A DNA stretch of 33,678 nt from a virus. Numbering within the stretch: the stretch's first letter is position 1; each line of letters begins with the position of its first letter. The DNA lies in the IMG/VR virus record IMGVR_UViG_3300028800_002457, positions 1 through 33,678 of that record; one strand, given 5' to 3'. Below are positions 13,969 to 22,079 of the stretch, piece by piece. The notes beneath the pieces were generated by a model, which saw only the letters and a program-made list of their open reading frames with translations, had not been told where the DNA came from and did not search any database. The translations under genes were made by a program, and so were the position numbers.

Positions 13969-15302
13969 AGCGCGCCGACGAAAAATATTTCCTGCCATAT
14001 CAAGCGGATGTCATCCGCGACCAGTCCGGGCTGATCATTGTCGAGAAAGGCCGGCAGATCGGTTTAAGTTATGCGGTCAGCTATAAGGCTGTGACCTTGT
14101 CGGCGTTGAAAAACGGGCGCGACACCTGGGTGATGTCGCGTGATGAGGTTCAGGCCAAACAATTCATTCTCTACTGCAAACGCTGGGCCAACGTCCTGAA
14201 ATATGCCGCAAACGATCTGGGCGAACAGGTTTTGGAAGATGCCAATGGTAAGCCGTTCAAAGTCCAGGTGCTGACCTTTGCCAGTGGCGCGAGCATCTAC
14301 GCGCTCAGCTCCAACCCGGATGCCATCGTCGGCAAAACCGGAAATTTCATCGGTGATGAATTCGCCGTCGCTAAAAACCAGCGCGACCTTTATGCGATTT
14401 CAAAACAGGTCACGCAATGGGGCGGCCAGTATATTTTAATTTCCACCCATCGCGGCGTGTCATCCGTTTTTAATTCCATCATCACGGATATTAAAGAGCG
14501 GAATAATCCGATGGGCTGGTCACTCCACACCATCCCGATCCAGCGCGCCGTAGCGGATGGCCTCGTCAAAAAAATAAACGCCGCCACCGGAAAGAACGAG
14601 ACCGACGAGGAATGGCTCAGCCGAATGCGCCGCGAGTGTATTGATGAAGAACAATGGTTGCAGGAATACTGCTGCATCCCCGCCGATGAATCCTCCGCCT
14701 TCATCACTTACGAGATGATCACCGGCTGCGAGGATGATTCCGCGCTGAAGGATTTTGCGTATCTGGAGAAATGCACCAACCCTCTTTATATCGGGTTCGA
14801 TGTGGCGCGCAAAAAAGATTTATCGGTCATCGACGTGGAAGAAAAGGTTGGCGACGTATTTTGGGAACGGATGCGCATTGAGATGCTGAAGAAGAAATTT
14901 GCCGAGCAGGAATTTGAGCTGTACCGGCTGCTCAAACTTCCCCTGGCGCGCCGCTGCTGTATCGACTCCACCGGCCTGGGCATGCAGCTCGCCGAACGGG
15001 CCATTGAGAAGTTTGGCAATTACCGCGTGGAAGCGGTCGGGTTCACCAACCAGGTCAAATCCGACCTCGCCTACCCGCTCCGCGCCGCCCACGAGGACCA
15101 TACGCTGCGCTATCGCAAAAACGAGAAACTGCGCGCCGATTTGCGCGGCATTAAAAAAGAAACCACCGCCGCCAATAACATCCGCTTCATCGGCGATGGC
15201 GACGATTCTCACTGCGACCGTTTCTGGGCCAAAGCCCTGGCGCTGCACGCGGGCCGCACCGCTGGAACGTGGGGCGGCGGCAAGGGGGCCATATTAGTAT
15301 GA
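13965..15302 (+). CDS. Terminase large subunit (Mu gp28-like ATPase/nuclease)
   Basis: The product is 445 residues starting with GTG at 13965; the open frame extends far upstream but that part overlaps the small subunit. The motor ATPase has a Walker-A-like E-K-G-R-Q-I-G-L-S (27-35) and Walker B F-I-G-D-E-F-A with D131/E132. A coupling motif-like I-L-I-S-T follows at 157-161. The RNase-H-like nuclease shows acidic residues in G-F-D-V-A (D279), C-I-D-S-T-G (D334) and D-D-S-H-C-D (near 413-418). It drives packaging into the prohead and cuts the DNA. The Mu gp28-type Q-I-G-L-S loop fits headful packaging, as in Mu. Confidence 0.88.
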   Translation: MKRADEKYFLPYQADVIRDQSGLIIVEKGRQIGLSYAVSYKAVTLSALKNGRDTWVMSRDEVQAKQFILYCKRWANVLKYAANDLGEQVLEDANGKPFKVQVLTFASGASIYALSSNPDAIVGKTGNFIGDEFAVAKNQRDLYAISKQVTQWGGQYILISTHRGVSSVFNSIITDIKERNNPMGWSLHTIPIQRAVADGLVKKINAATGKNETDEEWLSRMRRECIDEEQWLQEYCCIPADESSAFITYEMITGCEDDSALKDFAYLEKCTNPLYIGFDVARKKDLSVIDVEEKVGDVFWERMRIEMLKKKFAEQEFELYRLLKLPLARRCCIDSTGLGMQLAERAIEKFGNYRVEAVGFTNQVKSDLAYPLRAAHEDHTLRYRKNEKLRADLRGIKKETTAANNIRFIGDGDDSHCDRFWAKALALHAGRTAGTWGGGKGAILV

Positions 15303-15571
15303 TTTTATCTTTTACCAATCCGGCTGACCGCTTTGGGGTTCATGCGCAGGGCATCGCGCATTCCAGGGAGAGCGCGACTGAGCAGCCGGTGCATCCATCG
15401 TCCGGACGGATTGGTTTCTTTTCCCCGCCACGCCCCGAACTCGACTGCCCACGTCCGAACTCCCGCTCCCGGGAGCGTGGCGCGCCTCAAGGCATCGTGG
15501 CGCGTTTTAAAACGTGTTTAAAAGGGTGGGGGGTCATCTTTAGATCGTTTTTGAGAGGGGTGGAATCATGA
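15299..15571 (+). CDS. Doubtful small gene between terminase and portal
   Basis: The frame encodes 90 residues and is tied to both neighbours by ATGA overlaps (15299-15302 and 15568-15571), as most genes here are. Against it, the product is Arg/Pro/Ser-rich without hydrophobic core. The stretch 15340-15490 also looks like a non-coding spacer, including the 14-bp palindrome CGCTCCCGGGAGCG at 15464-15477. If not a gene, this is a 265-bp spacer in an otherwise gap-free operon. Confidence 0.35.
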   Translation: MILSFTNPADRFGVHAQGIAHSRESATEQPVHPSSGRIGFFSPPRPELDCPRPNSRSRERGAPQGIVARFKTCLKGWGVIFRSFLRGVES

Positions 15572-17883
15572 CCGACGCCTCCCTTGTCGAAAAAATCATG
15601 ACCTTGGGCCGGTTTGACGCCGCCCGTGCTGGCTGGTTTGCCGCTGTGGGCATTGAAAATCCCTTTGTTCAACGGGATGTGGGCGATGCGGGCGTGGGCA
15701 TGGTGGTCGGTTCCCAGGGCGTTCCGGCCCAATGGTTCGCCCGCGCCATCGATACTGGCATCGGCGAATCGCTTTCCGCGCCCTATGCCGTTTCGGCCTG
15801 GGTGCGCGCCGCTATCAAATATGTCGCCATGCCCATCGCCTCGGTGGATCTGGTGTTCTCGCGTCCCAAGACGGGCGCGGTGATGCGCCGTTTCAAAGGC
15901 AAGGGCCAGCGGCTTTACACCAAAGACGGCCCTGTGCAACGCCAGCCGGAGACGGAGGTCGAACTTCCCCAGGTGCGCGCGCTCCTCAAAGAGCCGGTCG
16001 CCGGTCTGTCCTACGAAGATTTTGTGGAAGCCAGCATCGGCTGGAAAAAACTCCAGGAATGTTTCTGGGTGCTCGGCGATGACGCCGTGGTTCCGTTCCC
16101 GGAGGTTTCCCAAAATCCTTTCAAGCAACTCATCATGGCGCGGCCCGACCGCATGCGCCCCACGACGGAGGCCGGAAAGATTTCCGCGTGGAATTTTACC
16201 GATGCCACCGGCAAGGTCTGGGAACTGGACCCGTTGCAGGTCGTGCGCTATCACGGATGGAATCCTTATGATCCCGTGCGCGGCCTGGGAGATTATCCCA
16301 GCGCAGCCGTCGCGGCGGAGAGCCACTGGCTCGGCGGCAAGTTCAAACGCAACCTCACCGGCGATAACGACACCGCGCCTATCATCTCCTCCAAGAACGG
16401 CGCGCTCTCCGATCCACAGACTGAGCAGATCAAGATGTCGCTCCAGGAACGCCGCGCCGCCCGCATGCGCGGCCAGAGCAAAACTTTATTCCTGCCCGGC
16501 GAAGTGGACGTGCATGATCCGAAAATCCTGAGTGTGGACGCCGCGTTCATTGCCGGGATGCTGGAAGACCGCCACGAAATATTTGTGGCCAACGGCGTAC
16601 CGCCTTCGCTCGCGGACGTGAAGGCCAGTTATTCCATCGGCCAGGCCAGCGATTGGTTTGCGCTCATCTTCAATACCTGCATCCCGGAAGGTAAAAAATT
16701 CTGCGGCGCGCTGGAGCGGCTCATCAAGACGCTCACGGGCGAAGATATCGAGGTCGCGCTGGATTGGGATGAACACTACGTCATGCAACAGGTCCGCAGC
16801 GAACGCATGAAAGATGCGGACAGTCTTTTTGGCAAGGGCATGCCGGTGAAATCCATCAGCGAATACCTGAAGCTGAACCTGCCGCAATTCGATGGCGATG
16901 ATGTGGGCTATCTCCCCATCAACATCGTTCCCGTGGGATCTTCGGAGGCCGACACGACGACGGACAATGTCGATTACTCCGAGACGCAGGACAAAGCCGA
17001 CGATGCACCTGAAGGCGTGAAGGCGATGCTGCGCGCACTCCGCTGTGGCTGTTCAACTCGTAACCCGAAACTCGAAACCCGAAATACCAAGAGCAAAGCT
17101 CTTTGGGAATCCCACATGCGCGCCCGCCTGGGCAGCGTGAAGATGTTCCAGAGCAAGGCCAGCAAGCTGTTCAACGAATATCGAATCAAGGCGCTGAAAC
17201 ATCTCGACGCCGTTAAGTCTTTTGCCGATCTCGAATCGCGAATCCCTCAAGGTGCATCCAAACGAAGTTTGGTCGATGTCATCTTTAACGCTGATCTATT
17301 CGGCGTGGACCTGGTCAAGGCGCTTGATCCCGTGAGTCGCGTCACGCTGGATACCGCTGGCACAGAGTTGCTGGCGGAGATCGGCAAGGATGATCCGTGG
17401 AAGATGCCGCCCGCCAAGGCGCTGAATTATCTGGGCACGCGCAGTCATTGGCTCAAGCGGGTCGGCGCGACCGCTGCCGATCAATTGCAGACCGCGCTGG
17501 ATGAAGGCAAGAGTGCAGGCGACACCATGGACCAGCTCGCCGACCGCGTGCGCGGCGTGTTCAACAATCTCGGCAAGTTTGAGGCCCGCCGCATCGCCAT
17601 GACCGAGACCGCGTCTGCTTACGGCTTCGCCCGCCACGAGGCGATGACCAGCGCAGGCATCGAATTCAAAGCCTGGCTCTCCAGCCACGGCCCCAACGTC
17701 CGCGAGGCGCACGCGCTCGCTGAAGAAGTCACCCGCGACAATCCTGTGCCGGTTGATGAACCGTTTGATGTGGACGGTGAATCGCTGATGTATCCCGTCG
17801 ATCCGAGCGGTTCACCCGGGAACATCATCAACTGCCAATGCGTGCAGATCGCCGTACAGAAACCTGAAGGAGAAGAATCATGA
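15568..17883 (+). CDS. Fused portal (HK97-type) and MuF head-morphogenesis protein
   Basis: The product is 771 residues. Residues about 40-470 match the HK97-type portal pattern: an early W-V-R-A-A-I-K-Y-V-A segment, V-V-R-Y-H-G-W-N-P, A-A-V-A-A-E-S-H-W, and G-V-P-P-S-L-A-D before the stem helices. The portal ring is the DNA entry vertex. Residues about 575-765 form a MuF (Mu gp30, SPP1 gp7-like) domain: R-R-I-A-M-T-E-T-A-S-A-Y, A-W-L-S-S-H-G-P-N-V-R-E-A-H, then D-P-S-G-S-P-G-N-I-I-N-C-Q-C. The two halves are usually separate genes. The junction (about 490-512) is encoded by a heptamer repeat and hairpin. AGGAGA near its end serves the next gene. Confidence 0.88.
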   Translation: MTDASLVEKIMTLGRFDAARAGWFAAVGIENPFVQRDVGDAGVGMVVGSQGVPAQWFARAIDTGIGESLSAPYAVSAWVRAAIKYVAMPIASVDLVFSRPKTGAVMRRFKGKGQRLYTKDGPVQRQPETEVELPQVRALLKEPVAGLSYEDFVEASIGWKKLQECFWVLGDDAVVPFPEVSQNPFKQLIMARPDRMRPTTEAGKISAWNFTDATGKVWELDPLQVVRYHGWNPYDPVRGLGDYPSAAVAAESHWLGGKFKRNLTGDNDTAPIISSKNGALSDPQTEQIKMSLQERRAARMRGQSKTLFLPGEVDVHDPKILSVDAAFIAGMLEDRHEIFVANGVPPSLADVKASYSIGQASDWFALIFNTCIPEGKKFCGALERLIKTLTGEDIEVALDWDEHYVMQQVRSERMKDADSLFGKGMPVKSISEYLKLNLPQFDGDDVGYLPINIVPVGSSEADTTTDNVDYSETQDKADDAPEGVKAMLRALRCGCSTRNPKLETRNTKSKALWESHMRARLGSVKMFQSKASKLFNEYRIKALKHLDAVKSFADLESRIPQGASKRSLVDVIFNADLFGVDLVKALDPVSRVTLDTAGTELLAEIGKDDPWKMPPAKALNYLGTRSHWLKRVGATAADQLQTALDEGKSAGDTMDQLADRVRGVFNNLGKFEARRIAMTETASAYGFARHEAMTSAGIEFKAWLSSHGPNVREAHALAEEVTRDNPVPVDEPFDVDGESLMYPVDPSGSPGNIINCQCVQIAVQKPEGEES
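17056..17103. repeat. In-frame heptamer repeat and hairpin at the portal/MuF junction
   Basis: Four 7-bp units, ACTCGTA, ACCCGAA, ACTCGAA and ACCCGAA (17056-17083), are followed by a perfect hairpin AAGAGC-AAA-GCTCTT (17089-17103). They encode a basic linker (T-R-N-P-K-L-E-T-R-N-T-K-S-K-A-L) with no domain character, between the portal and MuF parts. Confidence 0.85.
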
Positions 17884-18089
17884 GCATCAAGATAAACGAA
17901 CTACGCAAAAAACTTCCCGGCGTTACTGTGCGCCGCACCGGCGTGATGGGCCTCGGCAAAAAGGTCGAGTTCGAGGGCGGCGGTTTGAAATACCGCGTGG
18001 ACAAAGGCGCGTTCAAAGATTCCGGCGAAATGGCTGCTGCCATCGCCAGCCGGATCCCTGGCGCAACCATGATTCCCGGCCAACGATGA
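17880..18089 (+). CDS. Small hypothetical head-module protein
   Basis: The product is 69 residues, basic and Gly-rich (G-K-K-V-E-F-E-G-G-G-L-K-Y). It overlaps both neighbours by ATGA and has an AGGAGA ribosome-binding site about 7 nt upstream. It is not recognised. Confidence 0.6.
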   Translation: MSIKINELRKKLPGVTVRRTGVMGLGKKVEFEGGGLKYRVDKGAFKDSGEMAAAIASRIPGATMIPGQR

Positions 18090-18424
18090 AAAAACCGTTC
18101 TACAACGATTCCGGTTCACTGACCGCCGTGCGGCGCGAGTTGCGCAAGGCGAAATGCGCGGACGTGGTCGCCGTCCAGATCTCCCTGAAGAACTTCTGGA
18201 AGCCCTGGGTGTTGTGGCGCGCCATCGTTTTCGTTTTCAAGAATCAGCGCCGTCAAAAAGTCCTGGGCACGATGGTCCGCGCCAAGATGGGTTTCGCCTG
18301 GCGAAACGCCATGCCCAAAAAACATCAACGTCAACTCGGCATGCTGCCGCCAGTGGGCCAACAGATGAGCGACCAGATCAACAACCAGCTTTTCAGGGAA
18401 GCTATTGGAGCAAAAAAATCATGA
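18086..18424 (+). CDS. Small basic hypothetical head-module protein
   Basis: The product is 112 residues, strongly basic, with an aromatic/hydrophobic core around 36-52 (N-F-W-K-P-W-V-L-W-R-A-I-V-F-V-F) and a Lys/Arg-rich middle. Overlaps at both ends indicate coupling between portal-MuF and the prohead protease. A nucleic-acid- or scaffold-binding role is conceivable from charge alone. Confidence 0.6.
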   Translation: MKKPFYNDSGSLTAVRRELRKAKCADVVAVQISLKNFWKPWVLWRAIVFVFKNQRRQKVLGTMVRAKMGFAWRNAMPKKHQRQLGMLPPVGQQMSDQINNQLFREAIGAKKS

Positions 18425-19107
18425 AAGCCATACGCCGCACCATTCATCCGGAAGTCCGCATTGTGGACGAGAAACGGTTCATCGCCGAATTTGTCGCCAG
18501 CACGGAGACGATTGATTCCTACAACGAAGTCATCCGCGCCGATGGCTGGCTGTTCAGCCGCGTGCAAAAGAATTTTCCCCTGGTCAATTCCCACGACTAC
18601 TCCGATATCCGCAACACGCTCGGCAAGATCATCGATTACAGCGTGAAGGGCGGCAAGTTGATGAACACGGCGCAATACGCCTGTGAGGTGCAGGAGAATC
18701 AATTGGCCATGTTCGCCTGGAAGATGCTCGTCGCCAAATTTCTTCCCGCTGTCAGCGTCGGCTTTGCGCCGATCACTTATGCCTGCCGTTGGGATTCTGA
18801 TAAAACCAAATACGACGCGCAGTGCTCGGAGCTGCAACTGTCGCGCGACTGCAATCCCAACGTGATTTATATCACCCAGGAGCAGCTCGAACTTTCGCAA
18901 TGTGTCATCGGCGCGAATCCCGACGCCGTGGCCAAAGCTTACAAGGCCGGTGCCATCACGGATGCCGACCTTGATTTCCTTTCCACCGAACAAGCCAAAA
19001 GCAAAATCGCCGACTCGACCGATAGTCCCGCTGCTGTCGAGAAGGCCCGCCAGCGGGTGCGCACGGCATTGTTGATGGAGTTCACCACCAAAATAAAACG
19101 TCTGTAA
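18421..19107 (+). CDS. Prohead protease (HK97 / S78 family)
   Basis: The product is 228 residues from the ATG at 18421, overlapping the previous stop. S78 proteases cut the delta domain of the capsid protein during maturation. The expected pattern is present: an N-terminal V-A-S-T-E-T-I-D-S-Y-N segment, a catalytic His in V-N-S-H-D-Y (H58), L-G-K-I about 10 residues later, and the catalytic-Ser segment F-L-P-A-V-S-V-G-F (S112). Length fits the family. It lies directly before the major capsid gene, its substrate. The last 60 residues are a charged helix. Confidence 0.82.
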   Translation: MKAIRRTIHPEVRIVDEKRFIAEFVASTETIDSYNEVIRADGWLFSRVQKNFPLVNSHDYSDIRNTLGKIIDYSVKGGKLMNTAQYACEVQENQLAMFAWKMLVAKFLPAVSVGFAPITYACRWDSDKTKYDAQCSELQLSRDCNPNVIYITQEQLELSQCVIGANPDAVAKAYKAGAITDADLDFLSTEQAKSKIADSTDSPAAVEKARQRVRTALLMEFTTKIKRL

Positions 19108-19118
19108 AAATACCGTTT

Positions 19119-20621
19119 ATGAATCCGAAAAATCGAAATCTGAAATTGTGCGCGGTGCCCGTGCTGATGCTCGCCGCGCTGCCGCTGCTCATCATGGTCC
19201 TGGCCGCCGCGATGTTCCTCGCTATTCCCGGCAAAGCCATGTGCGCCCTCACTCCGCTGGTCCTGCCGGAAAAAGGCAAAGCCCTGGATGAATCCGAATT
19301 CCAGCGCACGCTGATGACTGGCGTCAATGACCTGATGGATGAGCAGGGCAAGTTCAAGTCCGCCCAGCAAAAAGTCCTCGATGACCTGGACCGTTCCGAC
19401 AAGGAAGTGAAAAAGGCCATGGAGGAACTCACTAAAGTGAAGAATACCACGAACAGCACCTTCGAGGACTTCATGAAGAAGATGGAGAAGGTGCAGAAAC
19501 AGGTCGCGCTCAATGCACGGTCCAGTTGGCGCAGCCCGGAAGAGCGTGTGTTGGCTGATGAAGAAGTTCGTTTCGGTTTGAATGCAATGGCCCGCTGCGT
19601 CCTCGCCACAAAGTTCCCTGGCGAATTCAAGCTCGATGATGCTTTCAAAAAGTATGTCGAAGAGAACAATTCCAAAACGAAAGCGCTGACCGGCGTCGAC
19701 GCCGGTCTCGGCCAGGCCACTGTGCCCACCGATACCTTCAATCAGATCTACGATCTGCTTTTGGAATACGGTGATTACACCACGCTCGGCGTGCAACGTG
19801 TCGGTTCACGTTTGAATGTGCTGCCCATCGCCACCGCCCGCCCGCAGTTCTACTGGATCGGTTCCCAATCAAGTCTGGCAGAGGGCTCGAATATCACGGC
19901 TGGCGCATTCACCGGCTCGCAAGTACTCAACGTCATCAACACGCTCGCCGTGCTCATGTATGTCGCCCGCGAGCTGCTCGCCGATTCCACCGTGGATCTC
20001 GCGCCCTACGTTCTGAACCAAATGGTCCAGAGCGCCAACTGGGGTCTCGATACCGCCGCGTTCATCGGCAACGGCAACGCCGACACCACCAACGCCGGTT
20101 ACATCGGCATCTTCAACGCCGCGCTCGCCAATACTAACATGGCTTACAGCGCTGCCGCTGGCCGTACCACGGTCTCCGCGACGAAGCTGGATGACTGGGT
20201 GAATGCCACCCTCACCGTTTCTCCCCAGGTGCTGAATCGTAAACCGAAATGGTGGATGCATTCCCAGATGATCGCGCGCGCCGCGCTCATCCGTGATAAC
20301 AACGGACGCCCCATCTTCCAGACCTGGCAGGAAGTGCCGAATCCTGGCAGCATCGGCAGCATTCTCGGCGCTCCCGTGCATCCTACGGCCATCGCGCCGA
20401 CCACGGATGGCGCAAGCCAGCCCATCGCCGTCTTCGGCGAAGGTGCGGCCCAATCCGTCCTCATCCGCCAGGACCTCGAACTCGCGACGAGCGACGACAT
20501 CGGCTTCCCGCAAAACCTGCGCGCCTTTCGTGCACTGGTCCGTGCCGGTGTGAAAATGAAAACGCAGGCCGCGAGCACCACGCTCAAGCCCTTCGCCGTG
20601 CTGTCCACTGCGGCAGCCTAA
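19119..20621 (+). CDS. Major capsid protein (HK97 fold) with N-terminal hydrophobic segment
   Basis: The product is 500 residues. Residues about 60-140 are a charged coiled-coil delta domain (scaffold). From about 185 on, the HK97-type core is seen: P-T-D-T-F-N-Q-I-Y, A-E-G-S-N-I-T, L-M-Y-V-A-R-E-L-L-A-D, A-F-I-G-N-G and N-L-R-A-F-R-A-L-V-R-A-G. The protein is the shell subunit, cleaved by the upstream protease. Oddly, residues 10-37 are a strongly hydrophobic stretch (L-M-L-A-A-L-P-L-L-I-M-V-L-A-A-A) like a membrane helix or signal peptide. Its first codons contain a heptamer-like repeat. An ATG at 19239 after this segment would give a conventional product of 460 residues, but I see no Shine-Dalgarno sequence deciding between them. 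Confidence 0.88.
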   Translation: MNPKNRNLKLCAVPVLMLAALPLLIMVLAAAMFLAIPGKAMCALTPLVLPEKGKALDESEFQRTLMTGVNDLMDEQGKFKSAQQKVLDDLDRSDKEVKKAMEELTKVKNTTNSTFEDFMKKMEKVQKQVALNARSSWRSPEERVLADEEVRFGLNAMARCVLATKFPGEFKLDDAFKKYVEENNSKTKALTGVDAGLGQATVPTDTFNQIYDLLLEYGDYTTLGVQRVGSRLNVLPIATARPQFYWIGSQSSLAEGSNITAGAFTGSQVLNVINTLAVLMYVARELLADSTVDLAPYVLNQMVQSANWGLDTAAFIGNGNADTTNAGYIGIFNAALANTNMAYSAAAGRTTVSATKLDDWVNATLTVSPQVLNRKPKWWMHSQMIARAALIRDNNGRPIFQTWQEVPNPGSIGSILGAPVHPTAIAPTTDGASQPIAVFGEGAAQSVLIRQDLELATSDDIGFPQNLRAFRALVRAGVKMKTQAASTTLKPFAVLSTAAA

Positions 20622-20659
20622 CCGATGGTTTAACCGAAACAATTCATCGAATAAAAGCC

Positions 20660-21691
20660 ATGAAATCTGAAACCGAACTTAAGAACCTGCCGCCCGAAGA
20701 GCGCCAGAAAATCGTCATCGAACTGCAACAGGTCAAGACCGGCGACAAAGCATATGCCAACGCCAAAGCCATCATCGACCTGATCGAAAATTCCAAGGGG
20801 TACGAAAAACCGGACAAGCTTCGCGTGAAAAACATCTCCGGCCATGCCGTGACCGTGGATGATGTTGTCATCGCTCCAGACGCGACGGGGAGTGTCTACA
20901 CCTGGCAATACCACGCGCTCGCCCGTTTCCTGCAACCGGAAGCTGCTTATGAGAATCATTTGTCCGAGCTTTCTGAGAAACAGCAAGCACTGGACAAGAA
21001 GACTGATGCCGCCAACCAGCCGCAGACCGTCGATCTCGGCAAGGTGGTGCCGGAAGCGATTGCCAAAGGCTTTGAAAGCCTGAAGACAAAAGCCGCCGCG
21101 CTCATCCTGCTCGCCTTCCTGTTGTGCTTCGCCACCACGGCCAAAGCGCAGAATCAAACAACCGTGTTTGGTTCGCCTGCGGGAGCATGGACGGTAGGGG
21201 TCGCTGGTTTGATTCCCGGCTCAACCAATAGCTGGGCGGGAACCAACAATTCCTTCAGCGCCACGGTGCTCACCACCAACTTCATTAATCAACCCTCGGT
21301 CACGTATAGCAACGGTGTAGCCTACTTCACCACGAACAGTGCGGTTGGCAGCATCCTCACTAATACGCCCGGCTTGGTTTACATGGGTGATTGGGACGCC
21401 TTCGGTATTACCTGGTCATTCCAGACGGTCGGCGGCGGCACCCAGCCTTGCACGAATACCTGGGACATCTCCGATGACCTCGCGACCTGGCAAACCAACT
21501 GGATGGTCTTGTACGGACCAGGCGGCGCCATTGGCGCCCCCACTACCGGCAGCACCAACGTCACCGGATTCCATCATAATTGGATTCGCCTGGGACAATG
21601 GTACATGGCTACTAACGTGGCTTCCGCCGCGAACCAATTCACGAATACCGTCATGGAAGTCACCCGTAAACACTTCCGCAGCGGCCAATAA
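20660..21691 (+). CDS. Capsid-adjacent protein with an internal signal-peptide-like segment
   Basis: The product is 343 residues in two unlike parts. Residues 1-140 are polar and cytosolic in character, with a beta segment L-R-V-K-N-I-S-G-H-A-V-T-V-D-D-V. Residues 141-163 form a textbook Sec signal peptide (K-T-K, then A-A-L-I-L-L-A-F-L-L-C-F, then A-K-A/Q). Residues 164-343 are an Asn/Thr/Ser-rich beta domain typical of secreted proteins. No ATG, GTG or TTG with a good ribosome site separates the parts; a CTG lies at residue 141. Position directly after the capsid gene suggests a head decoration protein. A fusion of two genes is the alternative. Confidence 0.65.
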   Translation: MKSETELKNLPPEERQKIVIELQQVKTGDKAYANAKAIIDLIENSKGYEKPDKLRVKNISGHAVTVDDVVIAPDATGSVYTWQYHALARFLQPEAAYENHLSELSEKQQALDKKTDAANQPQTVDLGKVVPEAIAKGFESLKTKAAALILLAFLLCFATTAKAQNQTTVFGSPAGAWTVGVAGLIPGSTNSWAGTNNSFSATVLTTNFINQPSVTYSNGVAYFTTNSAVGSILTNTPGLVYMGDWDAFGITWSFQTVGGGTQPCTNTWDISDDLATWQTNWMVLYGPGGAIGAPTTGSTNVTGFHHNWIRLGQWYMATNVASAANQFTNTVMEVTRKHFRSGQ

Positions 21692-21717
21692 ACCGCATTT
21701 AAAAATCGCTTAACGCT

Positions 21718-21876
21718 ATGCAAAAACAACCGCCAGCGGATCGGATGATCAAATCACAGGACACTGTGACGCGCGCCCGCCCGCTGGCGGTTTCTCCTAA
21801 AACCGTCGAACGCCCGAAGGCCAGGACAGAAGATGTCCTTCCCAAATCGGCAATCGTAAATCGTAAATTGATATGA
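21718..21876 (+). CDS. Possible 52-residue peptide before the cold-shock gene
   Basis: The frame from the ATG at 21718 ends in an ATGA overlap with the cold-shock gene, as expected of a coupled leader gene. The product is polar and basic with no recognised motif, and its last codons are a heptamer repeat. The DNA also forms a long inverted repeat. The region may thus be a structured leader rather than a gene. Confidence 0.35.
   Translation: MQKQPPADRMIKSQDTVTRARPLAVSPKTVERPKARTEDVLPKSAIVNRKLI
21728..21792 (+). promoter_or_regulatory. Stem-loop in the leader of the cold-shock gene
   Basis: A perfect 12-bp inverted repeat pairs AACCGCCAGCGG (21728-21739) with CCGCTGGCGGTT (21781-21792). Its loop holds an inner hairpin CACAG-GACA-CTGTG (21757-21770). 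It lies 80 bp before the cold-shock ATG. An RNA switch, attenuator or imperfect terminator are all possible; no T-run directly follows. Confidence 0.5.
21844..21871. repeat. Degenerate heptamer repeat (AAATCGT family)
   Basis: Four 7-bp units, AAATCGG, CAATCGT, AAATCGT and AAATTGA, run up to one base before the ATG of the cold-shock gene. This is the same family as 7604-7638 (reverse strand) and 25934-25961. Confidence 0.85.
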
Positions 21877-22076
21877 CCAGCACAGTTAAACGATGGATCG
21901 AAGATCGGGGCTACGGCTTCATCTACAATCCTACGGCGGTCGGCAAGGACATCTTTGTCCATCACCGCAACATTAAAGGCACCGGCCACAAAACCTTGCG
22001 TGAAGGACATCGCGTCGAATTTGAAACCATCGAAACCGCTGAAGGCTTTGAGGCGTTGAACGTCCGCCAACCCTGA
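21873..22076 (+). CDS. Cold-shock-domain protein
   Basis: The product is 67 residues, the full length of a CspA-type protein. Both RNA-binding motifs are present: RNP1 as R-G-Y-G-F-I and RNP2 as D-I-F-V-H-H. The family's V-K-x-W start and L-x-E-G-x-x-V-x-F-E segment also match. Such proteins bind single-stranded nucleic acid and melt RNA structure. It is unusual in that it sits between the capsid genes and the neck genes, read with the late operon. An autogenous link to the stem-loop upstream or a role in late mRNA translation is inferred. Typical hosts carry several such genes, so recent acquisition is likely. Confidence 0.92.
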   Translation: MTSTVKRWIEDRGYGFIYNPTAVGKDIFVHHRNIKGTGHKTLREGHRVEFETIETAEGFEALNVRQP

Positions 22077-22079
22077 TCT

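Noticed and set aside
15464-15477. CGCTCCCGGGAGCG palindrome as a terminator
   Set aside because: It has no loop and no T-run, and termination before the portal gene would block the late operon.
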